A DNA stretch of 53,534 nt from Bacillota bacterium. GTDB taxonomy: Bacteria; Bacillota; Thermincolia; Thermincolales; UBA2595. The stretch lies in assembly GCA_021847735.1 (NCBI GenBank), contig JAJZQD010000007.1:1-53534 (forward strand), written 5' to 3'. Below are positions 14,376 to 23,900 of the stretch, piece by piece. The notes below the pieces were generated by a model, which worked only from the letters and a program-made list of their open reading frames with translations, was not told where the DNA came from and made no database searches. The position numbers and the translations under genes are program-made. The stretch's first letter is position 1. Every line of letters begins with the position of its first letter.

Positions 14376-15530
14376 CTAGTCATCTGTTTTGGTGAATTTC
14401 TCGTATTCCGTTTCCAAATCGGGGTCATAAATGTGGGAGCGGTTGCGACCGTTGTTTTTGGCCCAATACAGGGCGGAGTCTGCCCACCCGATAAGGGTGG
14501 TTTTATTTATGCTGGGGTCAAATTGTGTTACCCCAATACTTACTGTGATAGGTTCCTTAAAGAAGCTTCGCCTGTCAGTGGTAGTAGTTTCTTCGATTCT
14601 GGTCCTGATTCGTTCCGCAATTTTGAAAGTGATCTCTGTGTCGCATCGGGGGAAAATAATGGCGAATTCTTCTCCGCCGTACCGGCATACACTGTCTTCC
14701 GCCCGCACGTTTCTTTTCAGCAAATTGGCCAGTTCCCGCAAAACGTTGTCGCCGTAAAGGTGCCCCCAGGTATCATTTACGTGTTTAAAGTGGTCAATAT
14801 CCAAAATGACTAATGATAGGTTTTCACTATTATTAGTTGCAGTTATGATTTCCTCGTCAAGTTTTTGTTGAAAATATCTGAAGTTATAAAGACCGGTGCA
14901 CTGGTCAATTATTGCCTGTTCCCGCATTAGGGCATACATCTGGGCATTACTTATCGCAATGGAGGCCTGGCTTGCAAGGGCATAGACCAATTCAATCTTT
15001 TCATTTGTGAGAGGCCTGTTTTTATACATGGAATGAATGTTTAAGAACCCGATTACCTTGTTGCGGGAAACAAGGGGGACAGACAACAGAAGTGGGATGG
15101 CCAGATCTTCACCACCCTCAATGAACCTGGGTTTTTTTGCTTCCAGAATCTCATGGAAGATGCCTTCATTAAGTTTGGCGTAATAAATATAGAAATTTTC
15201 GATATCATTGGTGGAAAGGCCGTGGCTTTCAGCGATTCTCAGAGTACTGTCGGTTTCATTTACAAGAAGTAGTGAAACACCCTGTGTATTTACCAGAGTG
15301 GTTAAGACTTGTAGAATTAGTGAAAGAATTTCCGGCAGTTCAAAAGTGGATGTAATGGCAGTGTTAATTTCCCTCAGAAGTCTACTTTCGAATTCGTTTC
15401 GGTCAAGTTGGGAAGACAATTCCCTTATTTTTTCCCGGTTTTCCACTAACAATTTACGTATTGACAGGGCCTTTTCTTTAACAGACCCGGATATTCTGTA
15501 CTTCTTTCCGGAAATATGCTTACCGGACAT
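14376..15530 (-). CDS. GAF-GGDEF diguanylate cyclase
   Basis: 384 residues. A basic, helical N-terminus (about 15-60) leads to a GAF domain (about 65-205, with LVNTQGVSLLLVNETDSTLRI and ASQASIAISNAQMY). A GGDEF domain follows (about 215-370) with RYGGEEF (about residue 288), an active-site variant known to be functional. No membrane segment is seen, so it is probably a cytoplasmic sensor making c-di-GMP in response to a small ligand. An upstream RxxD inhibitory site is not evident. It is the second c-di-GMP gene in the window. Confidence 0.9.
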   Translation of the reverse strand: MSGKHISGKKYRISGSVKEKALSIRKLLVENREKIRELSSQLDRNEFESRLLREINTAITSTFELPEILSLILQVLTTLVNTQGVSLLLVNETDSTLRIAESHGLSTNDIENFYIYYAKLNEGIFHEILEAKKPRFIEGGEDLAIPLLLSVPLVSRNKVIGFLNIHSMYKNRPLTNEKIELVYALASQASIAISNAQMYALMREQAIIDQCTGLYNFRYFQQKLDEEIITATNNSENLSLVILDIDHFKHVNDTWGHLYGDNVLRELANLLKRNVRAEDSVCRYGGEEFAIIFPRCDTEITFKIAERIRTRIEETTTTDRRSFFKEPITVSIGVTQFDPSINKTTLIGWADSALYWAKNNGRNRSHIYDPDLETEYEKFTKTDD

Positions 15531-15628
15531 TGGAACACCCCTTATCTAAACGGTACTGGTAATTACGTATTCTACGCTTTCAGGGAAATTCCTCTCGATT
15601 TCGAGAAAAACAGACAGAGAGGAGGATA

Positions 15629-15739
15629 ATGGGATTAAAAAACCTGTTCATTGCTCAGACTAAATATGTTATTATTTGTATAGGACAAAACTTATCTGGA
15701 GAAGAAAATGTCAAAAAAAGAGCTGCTGAATATCGATAA
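15629..15739 (+). CDS. Possible 36-residue ORF overlapping the DUF3343 start
   Basis: ATG at 15629 behind GAGAGGAGGATA, reading MGLKNLFIAQTKYVIICIGQ and ending in AEYR at 15739, out of frame with the DUF3343 gene (start 15708). The ribosome site is stronger than that of DUF3343. It may be an upstream ORF coupling translation, or chance. Confidence 0.25.
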   Translation: MGLKNLFIAQTKYVIICIGQNLSGEENVKKRAAEYR

Positions 15740-16001
15740 ATACTGTCTGATAACCTTTCCCACCACCCACAGTGCCCTCCACGCAGAAAAAGTCCTGGAG
15801 GAGAGCCAAGCCCCGCCCTTTATCATTGTACCGACTCCCAGGGAGATTTCAGCCGGTTGTGGCCTGGCTATAAGGATTTTTTGTGAAGACGTCTCTTCAA
15901 TAACCGGAAGACTTGCCAATAACGGTATCGAAGCCATGGGGTTTTATGAGGTCGCAAAAAGTCAGGGGAAAAACACCGTGATTCATTTGACCTATAAATA
16001 G
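15708..16001 (+). CDS. DUF3343 protein (putative Se/S carrier-like)
   Basis: 97 residues: CLITFPTTHSALHAEKVLEE (about 12-31), then PFIIVPTPREISAGCGLAIR (about 37-56), the conserved DUF3343 block with its Cys. The Pfam family is described as putative Se/S carrier-like and often travels with selenium-metabolism genes. The ATG at 15708 follows CTGGAGAAGAAA. In this window it fits with two selenoprotein genes and mnmH, although none is adjacent. The biochemical role is not established. Confidence 0.82.
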   Translation: MSKKELLNIDKYCLITFPTTHSALHAEKVLEESQAPPFIIVPTPREISAGCGLAIRIFCEDVSSITGRLANNGIEAMGFYEVAKSQGKNTVIHLTYK

Positions 16002-16026
16002 AGAGCGGGGTTCCGCTCTCTATTTT
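15999..16026 (+). terminator. Terminator after DUF3343
   Basis: TAGAGAGCGG pairs with CCGCTCTCTA, followed by TTTT. The two-component operon starts 20 bp later. Confidence 0.8.
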
Positions 16027-16046
16027 CACTCAGCGGAGGTGAAATA

Positions 16047-16730
16047 ATGAAAGAACCCGTTCTGGTTGTCGATGATGACCCACACATCTGTGAACTGGTA
16101 AAAATGTATTTGGATGATGAGTATAACGTGGCAGTTGCTCATGACGGCGGCAGTGTGATGGGTAAAATCTCGGAAATTAACCCGGTGCTGGTAGTCCTTG
16201 ACATTATGCTGCCGATTAAAACCGGATGGGAAGTCTGTAAGGAGATTCGCCAAAAATGGGATATTCCCATTATCATGTTAACAGCTAAAGGAGAAGAAAT
16301 TGACAAAATCCTGGGTCTCGAACTCGGTGCGGACGATTACATAACCAAACCGTTCAGCCCCCGTGAGATGGCAGCCAGGGTCAAAGCGGTGCTCAGAAGA
16401 ACCCGTTTGGGGGAAAAAACAGAGCGTATGTTGAGATATCCGGGGATTGTAATGGATGCCGAAAGCCACCGGGTTAAGGTGAGCGGGGAACCGGTGGAAT
16501 TAACGCCGAAGGAGTTTGAGTTGTTGTGGCTGATGGGTTCAAACCCTGGCAAGGTTTTTTCCAGGGACCATCTCCTAAATAAGGTATGGGGCTATGATTT
16601 TTTTGGCGATACGAGGGCCGTAGACTCCCAGGTTAAAAGGCTGAGGAAGAAACTGGAAGCGGTACCCGGTGCTCAGGCGTACGTTCAAACCGTATGGGGA
16701 ATAGGGTATAAGTTTGAGGTGCAACCATGA
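16047..16730 (+). CDS. OmpR/PhoB-family response regulator
   Basis: 227 residues. Receiver domain (1-118) with acidic pocket DDD (9-11), phospho-acceptor D52 in VLDIMLP, and K101-region TKPFSP. C-terminal winged helix (about 130-225) with PKEFELLWLM, VFSRDHLLNKVWGYDF and QTVWGIGYKF. The ATG at 16047 follows AGCGGAGGTGAAATA. It overlaps the kinase gene by 4 bp (ATGA), a typical two-component operon. The stimulus is unknown. Confidence 0.95.
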   Translation: MKEPVLVVDDDPHICELVKMYLDDEYNVAVAHDGGSVMGKISEINPVLVVLDIMLPIKTGWEVCKEIRQKWDIPIIMLTAKGEEIDKILGLELGADDYITKPFSPREMAARVKAVLRRTRLGEKTERMLRYPGIVMDAESHRVKVSGEPVELTPKEFELLWLMGSNPGKVFSRDHLLNKVWGYDFFGDTRAVDSQVKRLRKKLEAVPGAQAYVQTVWGIGYKFEVQP

Positions 16731-18157
16731 TTAGGAGCAGGCTGTTTACCAAAATGGTTGTCACTTATTTTTGTATTATCATGTCGACATTGACTATGCT
16801 TGGAGTTTTACTGTCATTTTTACTTAATAATTACCTGATTTACAATAAACAGATGGAGATGCTGGTTAAGTCCACTGACATATCAAATCTGGTCAAGGTA
16901 TTTTTGGTGGAAAAACGGGACCCCGGAGAACTTGTGGCCCTGCTCAACCTGGCCGACAAAAAACTGGGTACCGAAATATGGGTTATCGACCGCACTGGGG
17001 GGGTTATTGCTGCCTCGGCGGACCAGAAAATGCATGAAGGTGATTTGGTTGAGCCGTCAGATATTACAGACTTGCAGCAGGGGAAGGTAAGTATCAGGCG
17101 GGGTAAGTCACCGGTCTACAACGAAACTGTACTGTGGGTGATTGTGCCCGTCCAGGATAACGGCGGCGTAATTGGCGGGGTAATAATGTACTCCCCCATT
17201 TTGGGTATTACCCAGACTATGATTAAGGTAAGAAACCTTTTTATTTATTCCGCGGTTGTTTCAATTATGTTCTCTACCGTAGTGGTTTATTTTCTTTCCA
17301 AGTACGTAACCGGCCCTTTACAGGACATGAACAGGGTAGCCAAGCAACTGGCCTGCGGTAATCTCACAGAGCGGGTTAATATTAAACAGGGCGATGAAAT
17401 CGGTGATTTGGGGGAAGCTTTTAACAATATGGCCGACCAGATAGAAAAGCAGGAAAAAATGAGGCGGGATTTTGTTGCCGATGTCTCCCACGAACTAAGG
17501 AGCCCCCTGACCAATGTGCAGGGATTTATTGAAGCGATGATTGACGGCAAGGATAGGACTTCAGAAGATCGGTCCAGGTATTTAGGCATTCTTCATAAAG
17601 AAACCCTGAGGTTGACCAGGCTGGTAAATGACCTCCTCGACTTGTCCAGGCTTGAGTCCGGAATACTGCCAATTGAAAAGCGGCCTGTGGATATAACAGA
17701 AGTAATTAAAAATACTATAACAAAGCTAAAACCGGCGCTCCAGGACAAAGGGGTCAATGTAGTGGAAGGCGGGACTGACCGGGAAATAGTGGTACAGGCC
17801 AATCATGACCGGGTTGAACAGGTGATGAGTAATTTGTTGGACAATGCTGTCAGGTATTCACCGGCAGGCGGCAATATTACCGTTAGTGTTGTGGAACACC
17901 TGGGAATGGTTGAGGTTACTGTTGTGGACGAAGGTGAGGGAATCCCGGCTGAGGAATTATCATTAATCTGGGAGCGGTTTTATAAGGTGGACAAAGCCCG
18001 AAGCAGGGAAACCGGCGGAACCGGACTGGGACTGGCTATAGTCAGGCAGATTATTGAATCCCTTGGTGGGGAGGTAAAAGCTGCAAGCGAAGTGGGAAGA
18101 GGGACTAAGATAGGATTTTTGCTTCCGGTGTCCCAGGGAGATACCTTTTTGCCTTGA
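16727..18157 (+). CDS. Sensor histidine kinase (PhoR/ResE/WalK type)
   Basis: 476 residues. Two membrane helices (about 10-33 and 165-190) flank an extracytoplasmic domain of about 130 residues. Then come HAMP (about 190-240), HisKA with DVSHELRSPLTNVQGF (His at about 254), and HATPase_c with N-box NLLDNAVRYS, DEGEGIP and GGTGLGLAIV. All catalytic boxes are intact. It phosphorylates the response regulator encoded just before (4-bp overlap). The extracytoplasmic sensor resembles a single PAS-like fold; the ligand cannot be read from sequence. Confidence 0.95.
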   Translation: MIRSRLFTKMVVTYFCIIMSTLTMLGVLLSFLLNNYLIYNKQMEMLVKSTDISNLVKVFLVEKRDPGELVALLNLADKKLGTEIWVIDRTGGVIAASADQKMHEGDLVEPSDITDLQQGKVSIRRGKSPVYNETVLWVIVPVQDNGGVIGGVIMYSPILGITQTMIKVRNLFIYSAVVSIMFSTVVVYFLSKYVTGPLQDMNRVAKQLACGNLTERVNIKQGDEIGDLGEAFNNMADQIEKQEKMRRDFVADVSHELRSPLTNVQGFIEAMIDGKDRTSEDRSRYLGILHKETLRLTRLVNDLLDLSRLESGILPIEKRPVDITEVIKNTITKLKPALQDKGVNVVEGGTDREIVVQANHDRVEQVMSNLLDNAVRYSPAGGNITVSVVEHLGMVEVTVVDEGEGIPAEELSLIWERFYKVDKARSRETGGTGLGLAIVRQIIESLGGEVKAASEVGRGTKIGFLLPVSQGDTFLP

Positions 18158-18164
18158 GCAGTAA

Positions 18165-18330
18165 AAATAGGCAGGTGTATTCCTTCGAGCCTCAACAACG
18201 TCCGTCGGCAAACCGTTCCCGCTTTGGCGGATCTACCCGCAGGACACAATGAGGCTCTAAGCGCTAAAGCGCAAAGAGCCCCGACGGCGTTGGCGGTCAG
18301 ACTCGCTCTGCGGAACATACCTGCTTATTT
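18165..18330. repeat. Palindromic repeat R6 (long form)
   Basis: Arms AAATAGGCAGGTGTATTCC and GGAACATACCTGCTTATTT. The interior has an added hairpin GAGGCTCTAAGCGCTAAAGCGCAAAGAGCC, also seen in R7 and R8. It sits directly after the kinase stop. Confidence 0.75.
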
Positions 18331-18350
18331 TTTTTACTCAAACCGAAAAA

Positions 18351-18374
18351 GGCTGCCCTTTTGGGCAGCTTCAA
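18351..18374. terminator. Terminator between the kinase operon and the 127-residue membrane protein
   Basis: GGCTGCCC-TTTT-GGGCAGCT hairpin preceded by A-run and followed by TTCAATTATT. It can serve both directions. Confidence 0.6.
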
Positions 18375-18407
18375 TTATTATTTCATACTACTAGTCAAAA
18401 TTTTACA

Positions 18408-18791
18408 CTAAAGATTGTCCATATGTTCCCAGTGCGGTCTAATCAAATAAACCAGGAAGGCAATCCCGATTAGCCCGAAAATTGCCATGAGGTTATTAAC
18501 CCCAAGTTTCATGTTGATGGCAAAGGTAATCAATGTTGTAACGGCAAATCCGTATAAACCCCACTTCTTCCATTTGTAAACCGCCAAAATAAAACCGAGG
18601 GCGACCAGGCTGGTAATAGCCAGAGCTGGAAGGAAAAAACTGATGGAAGCGTTAGAGTTAGTTTTGCTTTTAATAATAAGAAGCGAAATCCACATAAATC
18701 CATAAATCACTGCTGAAAAACCGTTGGCCAAAGCCAGCAGGGTCAGCCAAACGGTAAGGCTTGGATGACGTTCCCGGACTTGTCCGTCCAT
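18408..18791 (-). CDS. Four-helix membrane protein, unknown
   Basis: 127 residues with four hydrophobic segments (about 13-40, 50-70, 75-93 and 97-117) and a charged N-terminus. The ATG at 18791 follows AAAGGAGGAATATAT. LTLLALANGFSAVIYGFMWISLL and KKWGLYGFAVTTLITFAINMKLG resemble small uncharacterised membrane proteins of Firmicutes. It lies 72 bp downstream of the hemerythrin gene on the same strand and may be co-transcribed. No function is assigned. Confidence 0.7.
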   Translation of the reverse strand: MDGQVRERHPSLTVWLTLLALANGFSAVIYGFMWISLLIIKSKTNSNASISFFLPALAITSLVALGFILAVYKWKKWGLYGFAVTTLITFAINMKLGVNNLMAIFGLIGIAFLVYLIRPHWEHMDNL

Positions 18792-18863
18792 ATATATTCC
18801 TCCTTTAAAGCCCTTTTTAGTTTTACATAATCCAAAAAACTTTTCTATAGATTTAACCCTGCC

Positions 18864-19271
18864 TTACTGCCTAAGGAACTTGGGTACTTCATCTTCTTCC
18901 TGGACAATATGGTGCCTGAGAACCTGCTCAAACCTATTCCCGATTTCTATAAGCTTTTCTGTATCCTTTATTTCCACAGCGTGAACATAGAGGTTAAAAA
19001 GAGAGAACAGGGCTTTATGTTCCTCCAGCATTTTTTGAATGAATTCCTTCCCCTCAGGGTTTAATTCGGCGATCTGCTTGTAAACTCCGGTCTCTTCCTT
19101 TTTGAAATGGGGTATGACAACATTTGTGATTACATCACCGAACTCTTCAAATTCCGAAAAAATGTTGGGAGTGGTCAACCCCGCTTTCAGATCTAAGATG
19201 TTTCCCTCAAATTTGGCAAGTAAAACCAAAACTGCCTTGTGGTCCTCATGGTATGTTTTCAGCCAATCCAT
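18864..19271 (-). CDS. Hemerythrin-like cation-binding protein
   Basis: 135 residues from the ATG at 19271 (GTAGGAGGGATAAAT precedes it; the ATG at 19292 lies upstream of that site). Four-helix bundle with metal ligands spaced as in the hemerythrin/HHE family: H8 and H11 (HEDH), IPHFKKEE (about 73-80), EEHKALF (about 95-101) and HHIVQEEDE near the end. It probably holds a di-iron centre for O2, NO or iron handling in an anaerobe. The partner membrane gene follows. Confidence 0.85.
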   Translation of the reverse strand: MDWLKTYHEDHKAVLVLLAKFEGNILDLKAGLTTPNIFSEFEEFGDVITNVVIPHFKKEETGVYKQIAELNPEGKEFIQKMLEEHKALFSLFNLYVHAVEIKDTEKLIEIGNRFEQVLRHHIVQEEDEVPKFLRQ

Positions 19272-19408
19272 ATTTATCCCTCCTACACTCATACTGTTTA
19301 TTTTGCCTTTTATGTCAGGAAAACCTTTTTACTGTCAATCTTTTTTCAAAAAAATTTGGCGCCACAGAAACCGCATTTTAACCCACCTTTCCTGCATCTT
19401 AGTCCGAC

Positions 19409-19438
19409 TTGGCAGGATAGAGCGGAAAAAAGTATAAT
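19409..19438 (+). promoter_or_regulatory. Sigma-A-like promoter for the 159-residue protein
   Basis: TTGGCA (19409-19414), 18-bp spacer, TATAAT (19433-19438); 34 bp before the TTG start. Confidence 0.6.
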
Positions 19439-19471
19439 CAGTTATTAAGTTGTTTTTAAGGGGGACTGGCT

Positions 19472-19951
19472 TTGAGTGAAACCGTTTATTTAAGAGTTCT
19501 AATCCCAATAGTAATCTTAGCTTTTTTGGTTTTTGTATTCATTAAGTCAAATAATAAGTGGTTATTTGATGTTCACAAAAAAATATTTATCGAAAACCCG
19601 GGAATTGCCTCACTTGATTTTTTTGCTGTCTACCATCTTTCGGAACCGCCGGGCCTGTTTCAGTTTTTGTCACGAAAAGAGACAGGAATAATTACTTTCA
19701 AAGAAAACATGATTTCGTTTTTGGGATACAAATCCCAGTTCACACCGGTCAGGCTTTGTTTTCCACTCCAAGGCTTTGAAACAGCCTGGGTAGGTAAAAC
19801 ATTTGGGTTCGGCAGGACTCACTGGTTCGTATTTAAACAAGGGGATGAAAGGCACTACTTCTCTGCTGAAACAGGTAAATTATTTCCAAAAAATGAAAAG
19901 GAATCGAAAGAAATATTTGAAAAAATAAGCAGAGCAAATGTAAAAAGTTAG
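19472..19951 (+). CDS. Membrane-anchored protein with a PH-like cytoplasmic part, unknown
   Basis: 159 residues from the TTG at 19472 (AAGGGGGACTGGC upstream). One N-terminal membrane helix (about 8-25) precedes a soluble beta-rich region containing FKENMISFLGYKSQ and GRTHWFVFKQGDERHYFSAE, which looks like a bacterial PH-type fold. This is a shape impression, not a family match. Base composition is more AT-rich than its neighbours, as is the next gene. Confidence 0.6.
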   Translation: MSETVYLRVLIPIVILAFLVFVFIKSNNKWLFDVHKKIFIENPGIASLDFFAVYHLSEPPGLFQFLSRKETGIITFKENMISFLGYKSQFTPVRLCFPLQGFETAWVGKTFGFGRTHWFVFKQGDERHYFSAETGKLFPKNEKESKEIFEKISRANVKS

Positions 19952-20032
19952 AAACGAAAATATAAAAAATGTAAATCGTTAAATTGTTTTATCCTGGGAA
20001 GTCTACATTTTAACCCCTTTAACCCGCATTTT

Positions 20033-20110
20033 AACCCAGTTATAAAGGAAAATATCTAAATTCGTGGAAACAATCCGAAGAGAAAAATTTCTAGATTTTA
20101 TAACTGGGTG
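20033..20110. promoter_or_regulatory. 13-bp inverted repeat flanking a 50-bp loop before the 193-residue ORF
   Basis: AACCCAGTTATAAA (20033-20046) is mirrored by TTTATAACTGGGT (20097-20109). An inner AAATT/AATTT pair could extend the structure. The right arm ends in the leader just before the ribosome site of the ORF at 20122. Before it, TTTAACCC occurs three times in 30 bp (about 20008-20037). Possible operator or leader structure. Confidence 0.45.
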
Positions 20111-20121
20111 GAGACAGGGGA

Positions 20122-20703
20122 ATGCAGATGGATTTTCATAAGCTTACAGAAACTATAACAAAAACCGCGAAATCGATTCTATATAACCCTGCGATGGCCG
20201 ACCGTTTCGGCAGGCCTTGTGTTATACTTGAGCCCGATGACGCTTTCAAAACATTTGAAGGTCCCAACAACATTATCATAGCCTTCAAATTACTTAAAGA
20301 GCAAAGAAATATTGAAGATAGTTTCTGGGTTTTAAACTGTTGGAATGATGAAATCGTTTCTATTGAAAACCTAAAACGTTTTAAGGATTCCCTGTCTGTT
20401 TTTCCTGGATTGAATGTTAAAGGCACCTGTATTACATCTCAATCCCCATTTTCCAGGGAGGCCGTTGACTTTGCCGTTAAATCCAACATTGGGCTGGCTC
20501 GCATTTCTCCGACATTCCTTTTAAGTATCGACTCCTCTATCAACGACGTTATACACCGGACAAGTCCGCTTGAGATAAGAAATGCTCTTTGTGACCACGA
20601 ATTCGGGAACAGGAGAAAAAGATTTTACGGTATAACTACAGAAGGAAAGATTGAACACCTGGGATCACTGGAAAACTATGTCCGAATTGAATTGCTCAAA
20701 TAA
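20122..20703 (+). CDS. Hypothetical protein, possible PD-(D/E)xK-like fold
   Basis: 193 residues from the ATG at 20122 (GGTGGAGACAGGGGA). No clear family. The middle region SFWVLNCWNDEIVSIENLKRF followed by KGTCITSQSPFSREAVDFA and KSNIGLARI recalls the layout of Mrr-like restriction domains (an x-C-x strand, a helix, then T-xx-FSxxA and a final strand), but the key acidic residues are not certain. It is AT-rich relative to the flanking repair cluster and may be acquired. It could equally be a plain unknown protein. Confidence 0.55.
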   Translation: MQMDFHKLTETITKTAKSILYNPAMADRFGRPCVILEPDDAFKTFEGPNNIIIAFKLLKEQRNIEDSFWVLNCWNDEIVSIENLKRFKDSLSVFPGLNVKGTCITSQSPFSREAVDFAVKSNIGLARISPTFLLSIDSSINDVIHRTSPLEIRNALCDHEFGNRRKRFYGITTEGKIEHLGSLENYVRIELLK

Positions 20704-20802
20704 GGCTGTTGAAAAACTACCTTCAGCGGTAAAATTGTTTCATAGCCATGCTCGTTTTTGAACAGTCTACATTTTTGTCAGAAAACTTTTGTCATTAATC
20801 TG

Positions 20803-20829
20803 ACCTGCTTTTTGGCAGGTATTTTTTTA
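20803..20829 (+). terminator. Terminator after the 193-residue ORF
   Basis: ACCTGC-TTTTTG-GCAGGT hairpin followed by ATTTTTTTAT. Confidence 0.75.
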
Positions 20830-20949
20830 TGTTGTGCTCTCCGTGTACTCCGCGGTTCAATAATAGTTACGGTTTGACCCCCTAATTCAAAGGAGAAGTT
20901 TGAGGCAACAGCGAATTATTCTTACAAAACATTTGAAGGGGTGTCAATA

Positions 20950-23900
20950 TTGAACCTCCGTTTTATCCTGGGCCGAGCCGGAACCGGCAAAACCAGCTAT
21001 ATACTAAACGAAGTTGTAACGGCGGCAAACCTTTCCCCGCAAGGTCCGCCGATAATCCTGCTCGTTCCGGAACAGGCAACATTCCAAATGGAATATTCTC
21101 TTGCTGCGGCCATTGATTCCCGTGGCTCAATACGGGCCCAGGTTTTAAGCTTTCGCCGGCTGGCCCACCGGGTCCTGTTGGAAACGGGCGGCGGCGCCAG
21201 GATACCGATAGGTGAGTTGGGTAAAAGGATGGTCCTGCGACAGCTCCTGGATTATCATAATGACTCCCTCCGGGTATTTGGCAGGAGTACCGGGCGAATG
21301 GGTTTTACGGACTATTTGGTTAGGGGGATCGGGGAACTCAAGAACTACCTGGTGACTCCCGAAGAACTCGCCACGGCTTCAACCATGCTGTCAGGCAGTG
21401 GCGTACTGCTGCAGAATAAACTGGCGGATATGGCCATCTTGTACCGGGAAATGGAGAAATACCTCGAACCTCGTTATACTGACCCCGACGACTATTTAAA
21501 GCTGTTGGCAGACAAGGTCGCTGACTCGCCATCTTTTAAGGATGCGGTATTTTGGCTTGATGGGTTTAAGGGATTTACTCCTCAGGAGATTCTGGTCATC
21601 GAAAGGATTTTTCAGGCCGCCGGTCAGGTGAACATAGCCCTGTGTCTTGACCCGGCCTGCTTGAAAACTGAACTGTATGAAGACGATCTTTTTTATCCGA
21701 CTTGGGATACTCACAGGGCTATAACTCAGGTAGCTGTCAAAAACCGGGTTAATGTTTGCGAGACGGTAACTATTTCCCCTGAAATACCCTTTAGGTTCAC
21801 GGGATGTCCTGATATAGCCCACCTGGAAAAACACTTCTTCAACTACCCCGCCCCTGTTTTTAAAGGTACACAACAGAATATCAGGATTGTGGCGGGAGTG
21901 AATAGGCGGGCCGAAGTGGAAGCCTGTGCCCGTGAAATTATCGGGCTTTCCAGGGACAAGAGTTACCGCTGGCGCGACATTGCTGTGGCATTAAGGGATA
22001 TAGAACCATACCATGAATTACTGAGTACAGTCTTTAAAGATTACGATATTCCCTTCTTTATTGACCGCAAACGAACTGTTATGCACCATCCCCTGGTTGA
22101 GTTTATCCGCTCAGCCTTGGAAATCGTTATCAAAGACTGGTCTTATGAGCCGGTCTTTCGGTGTCTCAAGACAGACCTGGTGCCGGTTTCAAGGGACAGT
22201 GTTTTTTTGATGGAAAACTACGTGTTGGCCCATGGCATTAGGGGGAAAAAGTGGTACGGCGGGGAGGACTGGCAGTACCGTTATCGTTATACCCTTGGCG
22301 AGGATACAGAAATTGACACCGGGGAACAGGCGGCACTTAATGAAATAAATGAAGCCAGGAAATCCGCCACTGGCGAACTGACGGACTTCTTCCGCAGCAT
22401 TACAACGGCCGGAAGTGTCAGGGAAATGACTGCCGTCCTTTTCAAATTACTGGATGACCTAAATACGGCGGCTAAAGTTGACCAGTGGAGAATTGAGGCC
22501 GAGAAAGCCCTTAATCTTGATAAAGCCAGGGAGCATGCCCAGATTTGGGTTAATGTTACTGAGCTATTGGATGAAGTCGTGGAGGCCCTGGGGGAAAAGG
22601 AAATATCCCTTGACACTTACCTGGGTATATTGGACGCCGGTTTCGAAAGCATGACCGTAGGTCTAATCCCTCCGGGATTGGACCAGGTTGTTGTGGGCTC
22701 CCTGGACCGTTCAAGAAACCCCAGTATCAAGGCTCTTTTCCTGTTGGGGACCAGTGAAGGGGTGCTTCCTGCCAGGCCTTCAGACGACGGAGTTTTCAAT
22801 GACGGCGAAAGGGAAAGGCTTCAGGAGGTTGGGGTAAGTCTTGCTCCCGGCAGCAGGAGACAGGCCTTTGAAGAGCAGTTCCTTGTTTATACCGCTTTAA
22901 CCAGGGCCAGTGAAAAGCTGTGGGTCAGTTACCCAAAAGCTGATGTGGAAGGGCAGGCTATAGCTCCTTCGGCGGTGGTGACCAGGATACAGGAACTGGT
23001 GCCAAATGTTGGAGAGTACTGTTATCAGGTTGAGCCCCTGGCCGGGGATGAAATGGATGATACCGAATTCCTTGCTCATCCGGGGCGGGCCCTTACATAC
23101 CTTACGGCCAAGCTCAGGGAGGCGAAGGCGGGCGGAACCGTTAAGCCAATCTGGTGGGGGGTTTACAACTGGTTTTTGGACACTGGATATAACGAAAAAA
23201 CTCAACCCATTGTGAAATCCGTTTTTCATGTTAACAGCGAAAGACCTATTTCCGGACAAGTCAGCCATTCTCTTTATGGTCGGCCAGTGAAGGCAAGCGT
23301 TTCCAGGCTTGAGAAGTTTAAGGCATGCCCTTTTGCCCATTTTTCCTCATATGGGTTGAGTTTGAAAGAAAGAAAGATGTTTCGTCTGGAAGCACCCGAT
23401 ATGGGCGAATTTTTCCATACTGCATTAAAGAACTTTACTGATGAACTGCAAAATAAATCTCTCGACTGGGGAGAGATGCTTCCTGAAGACTGTATAAAGT
23501 TAAATGAAACCATAATTGCCGAACTGGCTCCACAACTGCAAAGCGAAATTTTGCTTTCCACGGCCCGGTACCGCTATTTAACCCGGAAATTGAAAAAGAC
23601 TGTGGACAGGGCAACCATTGTGCTAGCTGAACATGCCCGCCGCAGTAAGTTTCGCCCGGTCGGCACGGAAATGTCCTTTGGTCCCGGCGGCCAACTTCCG
23701 CCCCTGACCCTGGAGCTTATGGGAGGGGAATCACTGCAGCTGAGGGGAAGGATTGATCGTTTGGATATGGCCCATGAGGACGGGGTGTATCTTAGGGTAA
23801 TTGATTACAAATCCGGGGACAACAGTATCAAACTGGAAGATATTTATTACGGCCTCAGGCTTCAGCTGCTTACATATCTCCATGTTGCCCTAACCCATTA

